In this document: piece by piece, positions 16,094 to 24,073 of the stretch | Numbering within the stretch: the stretch's first letter is position 1 | Layout: each line of letters opens with the position of its first letter | Virus record (IMG/VR): IMGVR_UViG_3300010370_000144 | Location: 1 to 32,071 of that record | Source of the DNA: a virus | DNA: 32,071 nucleotides | Direction: 5' to 3' (one strand) | Translations under genes and position numbers: made by a program | Notes under the pieces: generated by a model | What the model saw: the letters and a program-made list of their open reading frames with translations, nothing else | Told to the model about the DNA's origin: nothing | Database searches by the model: none

Positions 16094-18297
16094 TATTTAC
16101 TTACACAATTGATTACTTTAACGACCTTGGTTGGATCCAGAGGTTGAGACAATTCAGTTACCTTAGTAAACTTAAGAACTGCACTCAAATCTGCAGCAAT
16201 ACCAGTCTCACTATTTATTCTAATATCTGGAATTGAAGTAAATCCAGTGCCAGGATTGATAACTTCAACATCCAGAATCCTACCACCAATAATAATTGGT
16301 CTCAGTTCTGCGCCACCACCACCACCAGCAGCAACACCAGTATTGTCAACGACAGTGATTGTATCTCCAGGATTATATCCAAAGCCTGGATTTAGAACTA
16401 GAACGTCATCAATTTGACCGACTAGTTCATCAATCTGGTCCCCAGTGGCTGGCGTGCCTGGAATGACACCCTCAGTTGTAATTACATCACCAAAGTCATT
16501 GAGATAACCATATCCAGTATTTTCAATTATAATTTTCTCAATAGTACCATCATCCGCAATTACTGCAGAAGCTTGCGCACCGGCACCATTATTACACGAA
16601 TCTTGAATAGTTACATATGGTGGTTTTTCTGGAGAATAACCAAAACCAATATCGGTTACATTGACACCAATAATTTCACCAAGATTGTTGACAACTGCAT
16701 CTGCAGCTCCACCTACACCATCACCACCAAAGATCTCAACTGTCGGTGGACCACATTGCAAAACATCAGTAATACATCCACCAACTTGTGCTGCGACCTG
16801 ATCTGCAGTGGCTTGTTCTTCTGGTGTCAACGCAAAGATACTATCAACACCACTAGAAGCCTCATCTAACAAACCACCAACAGTCTGTGTTGTTTGACCG
16901 TTTTCATCAACAGAAGTAGTGATGTTTAGAATAGACATACTATTGAAGATTGCATTAGCATCATCCCTTTCTTGTTGGGTTGGACCATATGCATTACTAA
17001 ATGATGAAGGAAGTGGACACTTTTTCTCATCACAACCGATGAACTTATAGACGATACCAATATAATTTAATGCCTCATTAATAATCGTATTTACATCACC
17101 AAGAGCACCACCAAGAGTTTGATTAAGAGTATCAAGAATTGGTCCAATTGCTTGCTCCATATCACTCTGGAGTTTGTTCATGAGTGCGCCCATGAACTCT
17201 TCTGCAGCACAAATAGGTACATTGACAATGTTACCGATAAGTGCGAATAGTAATTCTGTAATTGTCGTCAACAATGCCTTGATGAGATTTTCAAAGATAC
17301 AATAAATTGTATCCATGGTCTCTTTATTAGCCTCACCAAAAATAGGAACAAGTTCATCTGCAAGTGTGGTTCCAATAAAACTCTTAATACTATCACCAAT
17401 TAGTGAGAACAAATAATCACGAACCTTATCAAACACCCCAGTCATGATCTTTGCAATCTTACTAGCAATCAAGGTGATTTCAGCATTAAGATCAGTAAGA
17501 GCGTTTGTTACACCATTCACATAAAAATTTGCATACCCTTGCACAGTGAGAAGATACTCAGTGAGATCTGCAAGTGCATCAGTGATCTCTGCAATCGCAC
17601 CATCTTTTTTACATGTTGGTCTGGTAGTCTTTATGCCCAAGAAAGTATGATGTGCGGCTGCGGCATCACCAAGACCTTTTACCGTAGAAGGTTCGTTAGT
17701 TTTTGTGGGTCTAACAGTTACATCTCTTGTCAGTCTACCAGTAACAGGATCTCTTACATACGTGGGAGATTTATTGGTCGTTTCTGGAATTGGTTCCTTT
17801 GTAGCAATATTAGTACCAGCCTGTTCCCCTGTGGGAACTTGTTCCATTGAAGCTAAAACACCTGCACTATTGACATCCTTTGGTGCAGATCCTTTGAGTG
17901 GTGGTTGTTCATCGAACGCTCTCTTGTGTCTATAGAAGACACCAACAATGCAAGGTTTCTGTTCATCCTCTCCGTCCATCCAGAAACCAAAAACAGACTC
18001 ACCACCTTCTAACATGTGAGTGTGTTCTTTAAATCCATAACCAGAGGCCATCATTGGAGATACCAAAATGTTGGCCCAAGGAAGTTGGTTTGGATCTTTA
18101 ATATTATCGTGATATCCTACTACCTTTACTTTTACGCGATTATAATATACATCAATCTCTGGGTTGTTGGATTGTATTCCAACTTCTTTATCATTTGTAA
18201 GAAGTCCGCTACCAGCCCAAGCAGATCGGGGAGCGACAACCCCGATCCACCAGTGTACCTTTTTACCAAAATCAGCAGAACGCTCAAGTAAATCCAT
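16093..18297 (-). CDS. gp5: Baseplate hub protein gp5-like (OB-fold, no lysozyme domain)
   Basis: 734 residues. Residues 14-120 match the gp5 OB-fold pattern: HWWIGVVAPRSAW, then RVKVKVVGYHDN, LPWANILVSPMM and SVFGFWMDGEDEQKPCIVGV. In T4 this domain sits on the gp27 trimer at the tail tip. Residues 225-480 are mostly helical. Residues 520-720 hold four copies of a G-x-G-[YF] unit (IGFGYSPEKP, NTGYGYLN, NPGFGYNPGD, NPGTGFTSIP). The T4 lysozyme domain is not present; a lysozyme-like domain is found in the 525-residue tail protein instead. A late promoter box lies 20 bases upstream. Three downstream genes follow with one-base overlaps. Confidence 0.85.
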   Translation of the reverse strand: MDLLERSADFGKKVHWWIGVVAPRSAWAGSGLLTNDKEVGIQSNNPEIDVYYNRVKVKVVGYHDNIKDPNQLPWANILVSPMMASGYGFKEHTHMLEGGESVFGFWMDGEDEQKPCIVGVFYRHKRAFDEQPPLKGSAPKDVNSAGVLASMEQVPTGEQAGTNIATKEPIPETTNKSPTYVRDPVTGRLTRDVTVRPTKTNEPSTVKGLGDAAAAHHTFLGIKTTRPTCKKDGAIAEITDALADLTEYLLTVQGYANFYVNGVTNALTDLNAEITLIASKIAKIMTGVFDKVRDYLFSLIGDSIKSFIGTTLADELVPIFGEANKETMDTIYCIFENLIKALLTTITELLFALIGNIVNVPICAAEEFMGALMNKLQSDMEQAIGPILDTLNQTLGGALGDVNTIINEALNYIGIVYKFIGCDEKKCPLPSSFSNAYGPTQQERDDANAIFNSMSILNITTSVDENGQTTQTVGGLLDEASSGVDSIFALTPEEQATADQVAAQVGGCITDVLQCGPPTVEIFGGDGVGGAADAVVNNLGEIIGVNVTDIGFGYSPEKPPYVTIQDSCNNGAGAQASAVIADDGTIEKIIIENTGYGYLNDFGDVITTEGVIPGTPATGDQIDELVGQIDDVLVLNPGFGYNPGDTITVVDNTGVAAGGGGGAELRPIIIGGRILDVEVINPGTGFTSIPDIRINSETGIAADLSAVLKFTKVTELSQPLDPTKVVKVINCVSK

Positions 18298-18317
18298 TAA
18301 ATCCCAAGATTTTCAGT

Positions 18318-18324
18318 TATTTAT
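18318..18324 (-). promoter_or_regulatory. Late promoter-like box (ATAAATA) for gp5
   Basis: ATAAATAAC on the minus strand, directly after the cp12 stop codon and 20 bases before the gp5 start. The position in a non-coding gap makes it one of the better late promoter candidates here. Confidence 0.65.
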
Positions 18325-18325
18325 C

Positions 18326-18538
18326 TCAGTCATCATAAACTCTGCACTCAGATGCATCGGGATGACTGTCACAATATAACTCAAGTGGTGTGGGATCGTG
18401 TGTCTCACCAGGATGATTTTCTTTATAGGATTTCAGTGCTTCTAATTCTTCTTCCGTATGACGACGAGCCTGTGGCGAAATGGTAGGATCGCTCAGGAGT
18501 TCTTCATCTTGTTGGATGTGTTTGTCGATGTTTTCCAT
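18326..18538 (-). CDS. cp12: CP12-like Calvin cycle regulator
   Basis: 70 residues. The C-terminus (LELYCDSHPDASECRVYDD) carries the CP12 signature, with two cysteines eight residues apart (C56, C65) and the CRVYDD end that binds GAPDH. In cyanobacteria CP12 bridges GAPDH and phosphoribulokinase and switches off the Calvin cycle in the dark. Phage CP12 is a known auxiliary metabolic gene thought to push host carbon flow towards the pentose phosphate pathway. The N-terminal cysteine pair of many host CP12s is absent, and the usual AWDxVEEL region is replaced by HTEEELEAL. It sits alone between hub genes, with no ribosome site; TAAATAG at 18558-18564 might be a weak late promoter. Confidence 0.85.
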   Translation of the reverse strand: MENIDKHIQQDEELLSDPTISPQARRHTEEELEALKSYKENHPGETHDPTPLELYCDSHPDASECRVYDD

Positions 18539-18561
18539 TTTTATGTTTCGTATTGAACTAT

Positions 18562-19857
18562 TTAACTAGAAAGAAGATTTGTATCTTGTTTCTTACTCAT
18601 CCCATATGTGTCACGAATTAGTCTAAGATGAGTGAAAGCTTGATCAGGTTCCCATGAATGTCGAAGATCTTTAACAAGATACATCCCCGAACGATCATTG
18701 TCAATACCATTGTTACTATTCAACAAATTGACTTTCACTGGAGACCCGGCTTCCAATTTAACGTCCAGATTATATGGAATGGTAATTCTTAATGAAATAG
18801 TCTTCATTGACAAATACTTCATTCTGGATTGAGTTATAACCTTGTGTGGGTTGAATTCACCATTTCCAACATTGTCGTATGAGATCTTACCATCCACATT
18901 CATTGTTCCATCTACAAAAAACTGAACGGATTGAAATCCACCGTTTTCATTTATACCAAAATCAAGTTCATCAATACCATCACCAAAGTGAGTTTGTCTT
19001 TTTGCAACCTCATTCCAGTTTAAATTTTGACCAACTGGTTCTCCAAGAGAGAAGACATTATAATAGTTAGCTGCGTCATTATAGAGTCCTTTCTGCATCT
19101 GTTCGATAATATCCTGATCTCTTTCAAATCGTGGATTATAGATGTTGAAGTTTGATGTAGAGGCAGTTTCATCTATAACTTCAGATTGGGTAAATTCAAG
19201 AACACTCTCTTCTTTACTACGTTGAGCTAACGCATCAACACTCTTAAACATATATCCACCCTTAGTCATCCAGAATAAGAACCCAGCTCTATCCGTTCCA
19301 GTTCCATCAGTGCTACCCACTGTAGATAGAGATCTCTTACATAACCAATAGATTGCTTTGAATGGTGTCCAGTAATTACCATAGAATCCATCTGCATTTG
19401 CAGTGTCTTCAACAAAAATATTATTGGTTGTCTTTAGATTTGACAACAAGATTGTATTAACATGAGTACTAATCTTTGTAGTATTATCAAATCTTGTTGT
19501 CAGTCTATTCTGTTCGTTAAGGAACGCATCTGCATGAGTGAATAGAACACGGAACACAGTTGCAGTCGATGTCGTGTTTACTTCAGACATACCACCAATT
19601 CTAAGATTATCAAACTTCAAAATTCCACTTGGATGAGAGACACTCAAACTAGCTCTCTCAGTTCCTCTAGCTCTCATAAGTGATATAACTTTTTCCGTTG
19701 CAGCAAATGTTGCAACAACAGTAATTACTGGTTCAAAAATACTCTCACCATAATCAAGTGAAAGTAACGTTGTAATCTCACCACCGACCGAATATGGTAC
19801 ACCTTCGCGGCTATAAATCGTAAAGTCTTTTACTACTGCACTTTTGATGTAAGACAT
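18562..19857 (-). CDS. Probable baseplate hub subunit, gp27-like
   Basis: 431 residues, mostly beta, with the phrase YWTPFKAIYWLCKRS near residue 170 and GYMFKSVDALAQRS near residue 210. A helix of this kind recurs in gp27 and gpD-type hub proteins. The order next to the gp5-like gene fits the T4 gp27-gp5 complex, and the length is close to T4 gp27 (391). The C-terminus (GSPVKVNLLNSNN, then GMYLVKDLRHSWEPDQAFTH) also has the look of hub proteins with a closing beta barrel. The call rests on context and a few motifs, so it is moderate. The start shares a base with the upstream stop (TAATG). Confidence 0.55.
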   Translation of the reverse strand: MSYIKSAVVKDFTIYSREGVPYSVGGEITTLLSLDYGESIFEPVITVVATFAATEKVISLMRARGTERASLSVSHPSGILKFDNLRIGGMSEVNTTSTATVFRVLFTHADAFLNEQNRLTTRFDNTTKISTHVNTILLSNLKTTNNIFVEDTANADGFYGNYWTPFKAIYWLCKRSLSTVGSTDGTGTDRAGFLFWMTKGGYMFKSVDALAQRSKEESVLEFTQSEVIDETASTSNFNIYNPRFERDQDIIEQMQKGLYNDAANYYNVFSLGEPVGQNLNWNEVAKRQTHFGDGIDELDFGINENGGFQSVQFFVDGTMNVDGKISYDNVGNGEFNPHKVITQSRMKYLSMKTISLRITIPYNLDVKLEAGSPVKVNLLNSNNGIDNDRSGMYLVKDLRHSWEPDQAFTHLRLIRDTYGMSKKQDTNLLSS

Positions 19858-21560
19858 TAGCCGACGATGTAATAGATTTCTTGAATTTCTACACTAGTAT
19901 CTATACCCAAGGAAGCGATATCCATTGATAGAGGAGTTGCTCTAACAGAACTTTGTGGTCCACCAGGCAAAATAGGTTGGTTTCCAGGAACACCAGTTGG
20001 ACCAACATCTAACGGTTTAATATTCAATGGGGACATTTTTGATGATCGTATTACATCACTAATTTTGTCACTATATTTCGAGAATGTTTCTTTTGGTAAG
20101 AGTTGTTTATTAAGTAACTCTTTGATCAATAAATCTGGATCTAATCCAACTTTCTTATGATAGTTCAGGATAAATCTAAAGGCTTCATCATCAATCTGTG
20201 TTGGAGCGTCACCAAGAAGTCCTATTTGTCTCAATATTTTTTCATACAATCCATAGTTAGGAGTTCCATCACCTTTTTTGGCACTCAACAAATAATCCAA
20301 AAAGCCATTTCTAACTTCAGGATGATTGAGTTGCATATAATTTCCAATAGTTCCAGGAGGTGCAAGACCCCTACCCTGAGTACTTTTCAAAACATCAATA
20401 GCATCATCAATCTGAGATGCACTGTACTTATATGGCCCAAATAGTTTATTTGGATCCACAGTTTTCTTCGAAACAGTAGTACCAGACTGACCAACGGCTT
20501 TCTTTGTAATCTCTTTAGCAGGTCGGACGATTGGCCCAGGTGGTGATGGAACAAGAGAGGATTGTGGCATCACCATACTCCCAAGAGTTTCCTGTTGGGC
20601 CCTCAAAGCTTCAGGCATGTCTTTGAACGCTTGTCTTCTTGCCGCCTCAGCTTGAGGAGACATTGGTGTTTCTAGTTGTTTAACTAGGTCATCCATTTGA
20701 GCCTGACTCGTTCTAGGCGCAACCTGGCTAGGTCTCAGTGGTTGAGGTTTTGGTAGTCTTAGAGGAGCTGGTTGAGGACCGATTGGAATGTCACCATATG
20801 TTGATAATCTGGTTGCGGCTGCAGTAGTTCCACCTTCTCCAAGTAATCTTTGTGCAAGTCTTTGAGATCCTGGGCCCAAAACTTTAAGTAAAGTTGGAGA
20901 AATAGCAACTAATCCTCTAAGTCCTGCACCACCAAATCCAGCGGTCGGGTCTATCGCCATCGCAGTTCCTGGTTTTTCTATCAGGAACTTTTCTAGATCC
21001 TTTGCAACTGTTGTAAGTTGTCTATCGAAAGATTTTGCAACCGCAAATTCAGGAATACCCTCAGGCCATCGACGTGGCCACCAGATAGGTGGCCATGGCC
21101 ATTCCCACTGAGGTTTTTCTCTAGTTTTTGGTTTTTCTTTTTCTTTTTCTTTTTGTTTTTGTTTTTGGGTCTGGGTTTGAGTTCTTGGTTGCGTCCGAGG
21201 TTGAGGAACTCTTACAGGAGGAGTTTTGGGAAATTTAGGAAACTTGATCCTTGGGAACTGAAATCCACCTTCAGGAATTAGTTGTCTATCTGGAAAGATG
21301 TTACCTGCTTCACCAAATTTCTCAGGAATGATTGGAATAACTGTCTTCAGTCTCCTATCAAGATCCATAATCTTGTTAAGATCTGAGTTTGTTTTTTTAG
21401 TATCTCTTCTTAATAAATCTACAATCTGGGATGTTCTTTGACTTGCAGTTCTTACAGAACTAGCCAAATTACTAATTTCCGTCCCAGTAGCACCACCCAA
21501 CTGATTTACAGCAGTGTCTCTTTGCGATGCTGTTAAGTCTGTTAATGGATTGAATTTCAT
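19857..21560 (-). CDS. Large tail-associated protein with low-complexity linker
   Basis: 567 residues, not recognised. Residues 1-75 are helical (heptad-like). Residues 113-168 are very unusual: a Pro/Arg/Thr/Gln run, alternating Gln-Lys and Glu-Lys, then a Trp/Pro-rich stretch (WEWPWPPIWWPRRWPEG). Residues 200-230 are Gly/Ala-rich and mildly hydrophobic, and residues 400-520 are helical. Near the end is SMDIASLG (residues 545-552), a motif also in the neighbouring 525-residue protein. The final IQEIYYIVG is hydrophobic. The position between hub and gp26-like genes suggests an inner tail or tape-measure-related role. There is no clear ribosome site. Confidence 0.6.
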   Translation of the reverse strand: MKFNPLTDLTASQRDTAVNQLGGATGTEISNLASSVRTASQRTSQIVDLLRRDTKKTNSDLNKIMDLDRRLKTVIPIIPEKFGEAGNIFPDRQLIPEGGFQFPRIKFPKFPKTPPVRVPQPRTQPRTQTQTQKQKQKEKEKEKPKTREKPQWEWPWPPIWWPRRWPEGIPEFAVAKSFDRQLTTVAKDLEKFLIEKPGTAMAIDPTAGFGGAGLRGLVAISPTLLKVLGPGSQRLAQRLLGEGGTTAAATRLSTYGDIPIGPQPAPLRLPKPQPLRPSQVAPRTSQAQMDDLVKQLETPMSPQAEAARRQAFKDMPEALRAQQETLGSMVMPQSSLVPSPPGPIVRPAKEITKKAVGQSGTTVSKKTVDPNKLFGPYKYSASQIDDAIDVLKSTQGRGLAPPGTIGNYMQLNHPEVRNGFLDYLLSAKKGDGTPNYGLYEKILRQIGLLGDAPTQIDDEAFRFILNYHKKVGLDPDLLIKELLNKQLLPKETFSKYSDKISDVIRSSKMSPLNIKPLDVGPTGVPGNQPILPGGPQSSVRATPLSMDIASLGIDTSVEIQEIYYIVG

Positions 21561-21566
21561 AACTTA

Positions 21567-23144
21567 TCAGGCAAACATTGCTTCATGGCCACTATTAATT
21601 AATCTCGGTTCAAGGGTGGGAACATCTCTCTGAGTTGCAAAAACACCAGGTTTTTGTGGTTCTGCAACTTGTTTCTTAACTCTTGCATCAATCACAATTG
21701 GAGCTCTTTGTGTTGGTCCAAGTTTTGCAACTTCCATCGATTTTGGTTTCACTGGATTCACTGTGTTCACTGCAATATCCATCGATCTTGGTTTCGTAGG
21801 AGAAACACCAACTGGTTCTCCAATCTTAATAGAATTTGGATCACCAGGAATTCCAGGAGCACCAGGTTTACTGGCATCTTTCATTGGTTGGCTTTGTTTT
21901 TTTTGTATCTCCTTTATTTGTTTAAGATAATCCCGATATATATCCAGTGACTGTCCAATGGTCCTAGTAGTTTGACCGTAGAATGGACCAAGACCTGACC
22001 ATTCTTCATTTAATTTTTCAAGATCTTCTCTGGTCAATGGTTTTGTTAGATCAACACCTCTCTTCTTGGCAGCAATTGCAATAATCAAAGCAGTTTGAGT
22101 TTTTTCATCAAACATTGTTTTTTCTGGATCAAGTCCAAGATATTTTTTTAAATCATTTACTGGTTCCAAGAACTGTCCAATACCAACTGCTGCAGATTGT
22201 CTTGTTTTTCTGGCTTGTTTATCATAGAACTTACCATACCCTTCAGCAAGAAATTTCTTCTGTAGAGCAGCAACTTCAGCGAAAGTCTTTTGGGTCAGAT
22301 CCCCTCCATATTGACTTCCACCAAAAAATGTACTTGGTCCCTTTTCACCAAGAGTTCCTTCAACTCTTCGAATCAATGCAACTGCAGCTTTAGCTTCTGG
22401 ATCATTAATGGGAATTTTACTAATATCCATTGGTTTTCCAGAACTTCCTGTTCCTCCAGGACCAGGAGGATCACCAAAAATACTTGGAAGTTTTAATCTA
22501 AGTCCATCAATGAAGTTATCTATATCAGACCTAAGAGTATCAATAAAATTCATAGCATTAAAAAGTGTTGCCAAAATACCACTTGCAAGTAGAGAATCAC
22601 CAAGTTGTTTAGGTTGAATATCGAGAGCGCCCATAACAGCACTCCCAGTTCTAGCAAATAAGGATTCTCTTCTACTGGCCGCCCTTCTCTGTGATCTTAA
22701 CTTATCTCTCTCTACAATCTCTTCTTGTTTACCTTTGACTACTTCTTCTCTATATTTTGATTCAATTGATGCTTTATCAGCTAAAGCCCTTTGAATATTT
22801 GAAATATTACTATTAATTCTTTCAATTTCTAAAATAATGCCACCAAGTCCACGAACAATCTGACCTCTGGGTGCATCAATAACTTCAGGTACAACGGTAG
22901 CTGAAGGAACGAAAGAAGTTTGAGTTTGAACTAGTGGTTCTGGAATGAGGATGTTTGGTGCATCATCATTTTGGTAAGGATATCCATATTCTTCGGCACC
23001 AAGGAAAGCAACGGCTCTACTCCTTCTTTCCTCTTCAGATAGTTGAATTACCTGAGCTGGAGAAGCTTTTTCTTGACCAAAGAAAGATCCAACAAGACCC
23101 TTGCCAGCTATGTTACCTATTTTGAATAGTGTTTGTAGTGACAT
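21567..23144 (-). CDS. Tail protein with lysozyme-like (transglycosylase) domain
   Basis: 525 residues. Residues 100-165 are a coiled coil, and residues 180-203 are hydrophobic. Residues 252-410 resemble the lambda R / GH104 lytic enzyme family: ALIRRVEGTLGEKG with E262 as the likely catalytic acid, then FFGGSQYGGD, SAAVGIGQFLEP, LGLDPEKTMFDEKTQ and AKKRGVDL. Residues 415-525 are a Pro-rich tail with PRSMDIA and PKSMEVAKLG. I infer a tail-borne wall-cutting enzyme used at DNA entry, replacing the lysozyme domain that T4 gp5 has and this gp5 lacks. It may also serve as part of the tape measure. The start overlaps the upstream stop (TAATG). Confidence 0.65.
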   Translation of the reverse strand: MSLQTLFKIGNIAGKGLVGSFFGQEKASPAQVIQLSEEERRSRAVAFLGAEEYGYPYQNDDAPNILIPEPLVQTQTSFVPSATVVPEVIDAPRGQIVRGLGGIILEIERINSNISNIQRALADKASIESKYREEVVKGKQEEIVERDKLRSQRRAASRRESLFARTGSAVMGALDIQPKQLGDSLLASGILATLFNAMNFIDTLRSDIDNFIDGLRLKLPSIFGDPPGPGGTGSSGKPMDISKIPINDPEAKAAVALIRRVEGTLGEKGPSTFFGGSQYGGDLTQKTFAEVAALQKKFLAEGYGKFYDKQARKTRQSAAVGIGQFLEPVNDLKKYLGLDPEKTMFDEKTQTALIIAIAAKKRGVDLTKPLTREDLEKLNEEWSGLGPFYGQTTRTIGQSLDIYRDYLKQIKEIQKKQSQPMKDASKPGAPGIPGDPNSIKIGEPVGVSPTKPRSMDIAVNTVNPVKPKSMEVAKLGPTQRAPIVIDARVKKQVAEPQKPGVFATQRDVPTLEPRLINSGHEAMFA

Positions 23145-23332
23145 TAACCTAAGCCGTGTTCCTGTTGATGTTTCAGTTTCTCTGCATCAAGGTAATTCTT
23201 CAACAAGGAAACGTAGATATCACGTTCCCACGGCATCATATTTTCAATCTCCGTCAAAGAGTATTTATGGTACTGCATCAACGAAAAGTTAAGTTGGTAG
23301 TATGACTCCGCTGTCATATGAGCCATACTCAC
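23144..23332 (-). CDS. Small tail chaperone domain (gp51/T-like), probably reached by -1 frameshift
   Basis: 62 residues if started at GTG 23332. The phrase YHKYSLTEIENMMPWERDIY, then VSLLKNYLDAEKLK, matches the small helical proteins that follow gp26-like genes and resemble the T half of lambda-type tail chaperones. Its first codons overlap the gp26-like stop (GTGA/TGA), and neither GTG nor the ATG six bases later has a properly placed ribosome site. A slippery heptamer at 23341-23335 and a stem-loop at 23299-23329 would carry ribosomes into this frame, giving a 299-residue gp26-fusion. Independent translation remains possible. Confidence 0.7.
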   Translation of the reverse strand: MSMAHMTAESYYQLNFSLMQYHKYSLTEIENMMPWERDIYVSLLKNYLDAEKLKHQQEHGLG

Positions 23333-23341
23333 CCGAAAAAA
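23299..23341 (-). promoter_or_regulatory. Candidate programmed -1 frameshift signal
   Basis: On the minus strand the gp26-like frame reads AGT TTT TTC GGG TGA. T_TTT_TTC (23341-23335) is a correctly phased X_XXY_YYZ heptamer. Five bases later AGTATGGCTC (23329-23320) pairs with GAGTCATACT (23308-23299), ten pairs including one G-U, with an 11-base loop. The -1 frame continues as R-V-S-M-A-H-M into the next ORF. Confidence 0.65.
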
Positions 23342-24042
23342 CTTGAGAGCCCCTCCAGAGTAACTTCACTTTCAACACCAGTGTTGGGATTTGTAACGGT
23401 AATGGTGTGTGCAAGTTTTGGCATCGTATCAAAGAACTTCTCAATCTTTTTGAACTGCGCAGAATTAAACTGTTCAACAAAATCAGTCAGTTCCTTCTTG
23501 GTACAATCTTTTGATTCCCAAGCCTCATCTTCACTAAAGACAATATCAATACACGATGCAACGATCTCAAAAGTTTTATCTACATCACTATCAAAATTAA
23601 AATTCTCATTGATGAATTGCTCAAGAGAAGGATACCTCATTCTCACAGTGTAGGTGTCATCAATCTTGATGTCTGTAGTATGAGACTTGTCCTTCTTGAC
23701 TTGGATCTCATCAATATAGACAGTTGTAGGAACTTCAGTCACGCCATCATCAGGACAGATGACAATCAACTCAACACTTTCACCAACAGACTTTGCACGA
23801 ATGTTGAGAAACAGATACTCAATATCAAAAGTAGGAAGTTGATCTACTTTGATACCTTTCGTTTGAATACAGTTTTTCAGGACATCTTTAATGGCTCTGG
23901 TGATGTCCTGAGTATTCCCACTCTCAATCGCAAGAATGAGAATTTTTTCTTCTTTGACTAGAAATGGTCTGTATTTAACCGTCTTTCCTGTTGATGGTAA
24001 AGTCAGTTCATACGAAGGTGTAACAATTGTGGGTAATGGCAT
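23329..24042 (-). CDS. gp26: Baseplate hub assembly protein gp26-like (T4 baseplate family)
   Basis: 237 residues (T4 gp26 has 208). The N-terminus (YELTLPSTGKTVKYRPFLVK, then EEKILILAIESGNTQDITRA) and FDIEYLFLNIRAKSVGESVE are the hallmark of the T4 gp26-like baseplate family, which acts in hub assembly and resembles the G half of tail assembly chaperones. Residues 85-130 form a beta region, and the C-terminal half is helical. The end carries the frameshift signal described at 23299-23341. A CTAAATA late promoter box lies 20 bases upstream of ATG. No strong ribosome site is seen. Confidence 0.85.
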   Translation of the reverse strand: MPLPTIVTPSYELTLPSTGKTVKYRPFLVKEEKILILAIESGNTQDITRAIKDVLKNCIQTKGIKVDQLPTFDIEYLFLNIRAKSVGESVELIVICPDDGVTEVPTTVYIDEIQVKKDKSHTTDIKIDDTYTVRMRYPSLEQFINENFNFDSDVDKTFEIVASCIDIVFSEDEAWESKDCTKKELTDFVEQFNSAQFKKIEKFFDTMPKLAHTITVTNPNTGVESEVTLEGLSSFFG

Positions 24043-24061
24043 AATGAGATGATCAGTGATT

Positions 24062-24068
24062 TATTTAG
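24062..24068 (-). promoter_or_regulatory. Late promoter-like box (CTAAATA) for gp26
   Basis: CTAAATAAATC on the minus strand in the short gap between the gp54-like stop (24074) and the gp26 start (24042). Its spacing to the start is almost the same as for the gp5 box. Confidence 0.6.
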
Positions 24069-24073
24069 AATGA

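Noticed and set aside
16211-16222. ATAAATA box inside gp5
   Set aside because: It is deep in the coding sequence with no start nearby on the minus strand.
23262-23268. ATAAATA box before the 525-residue gene
   Set aside because: It is inside conserved codons of the small T-like ORF and over 110 bases from the start.
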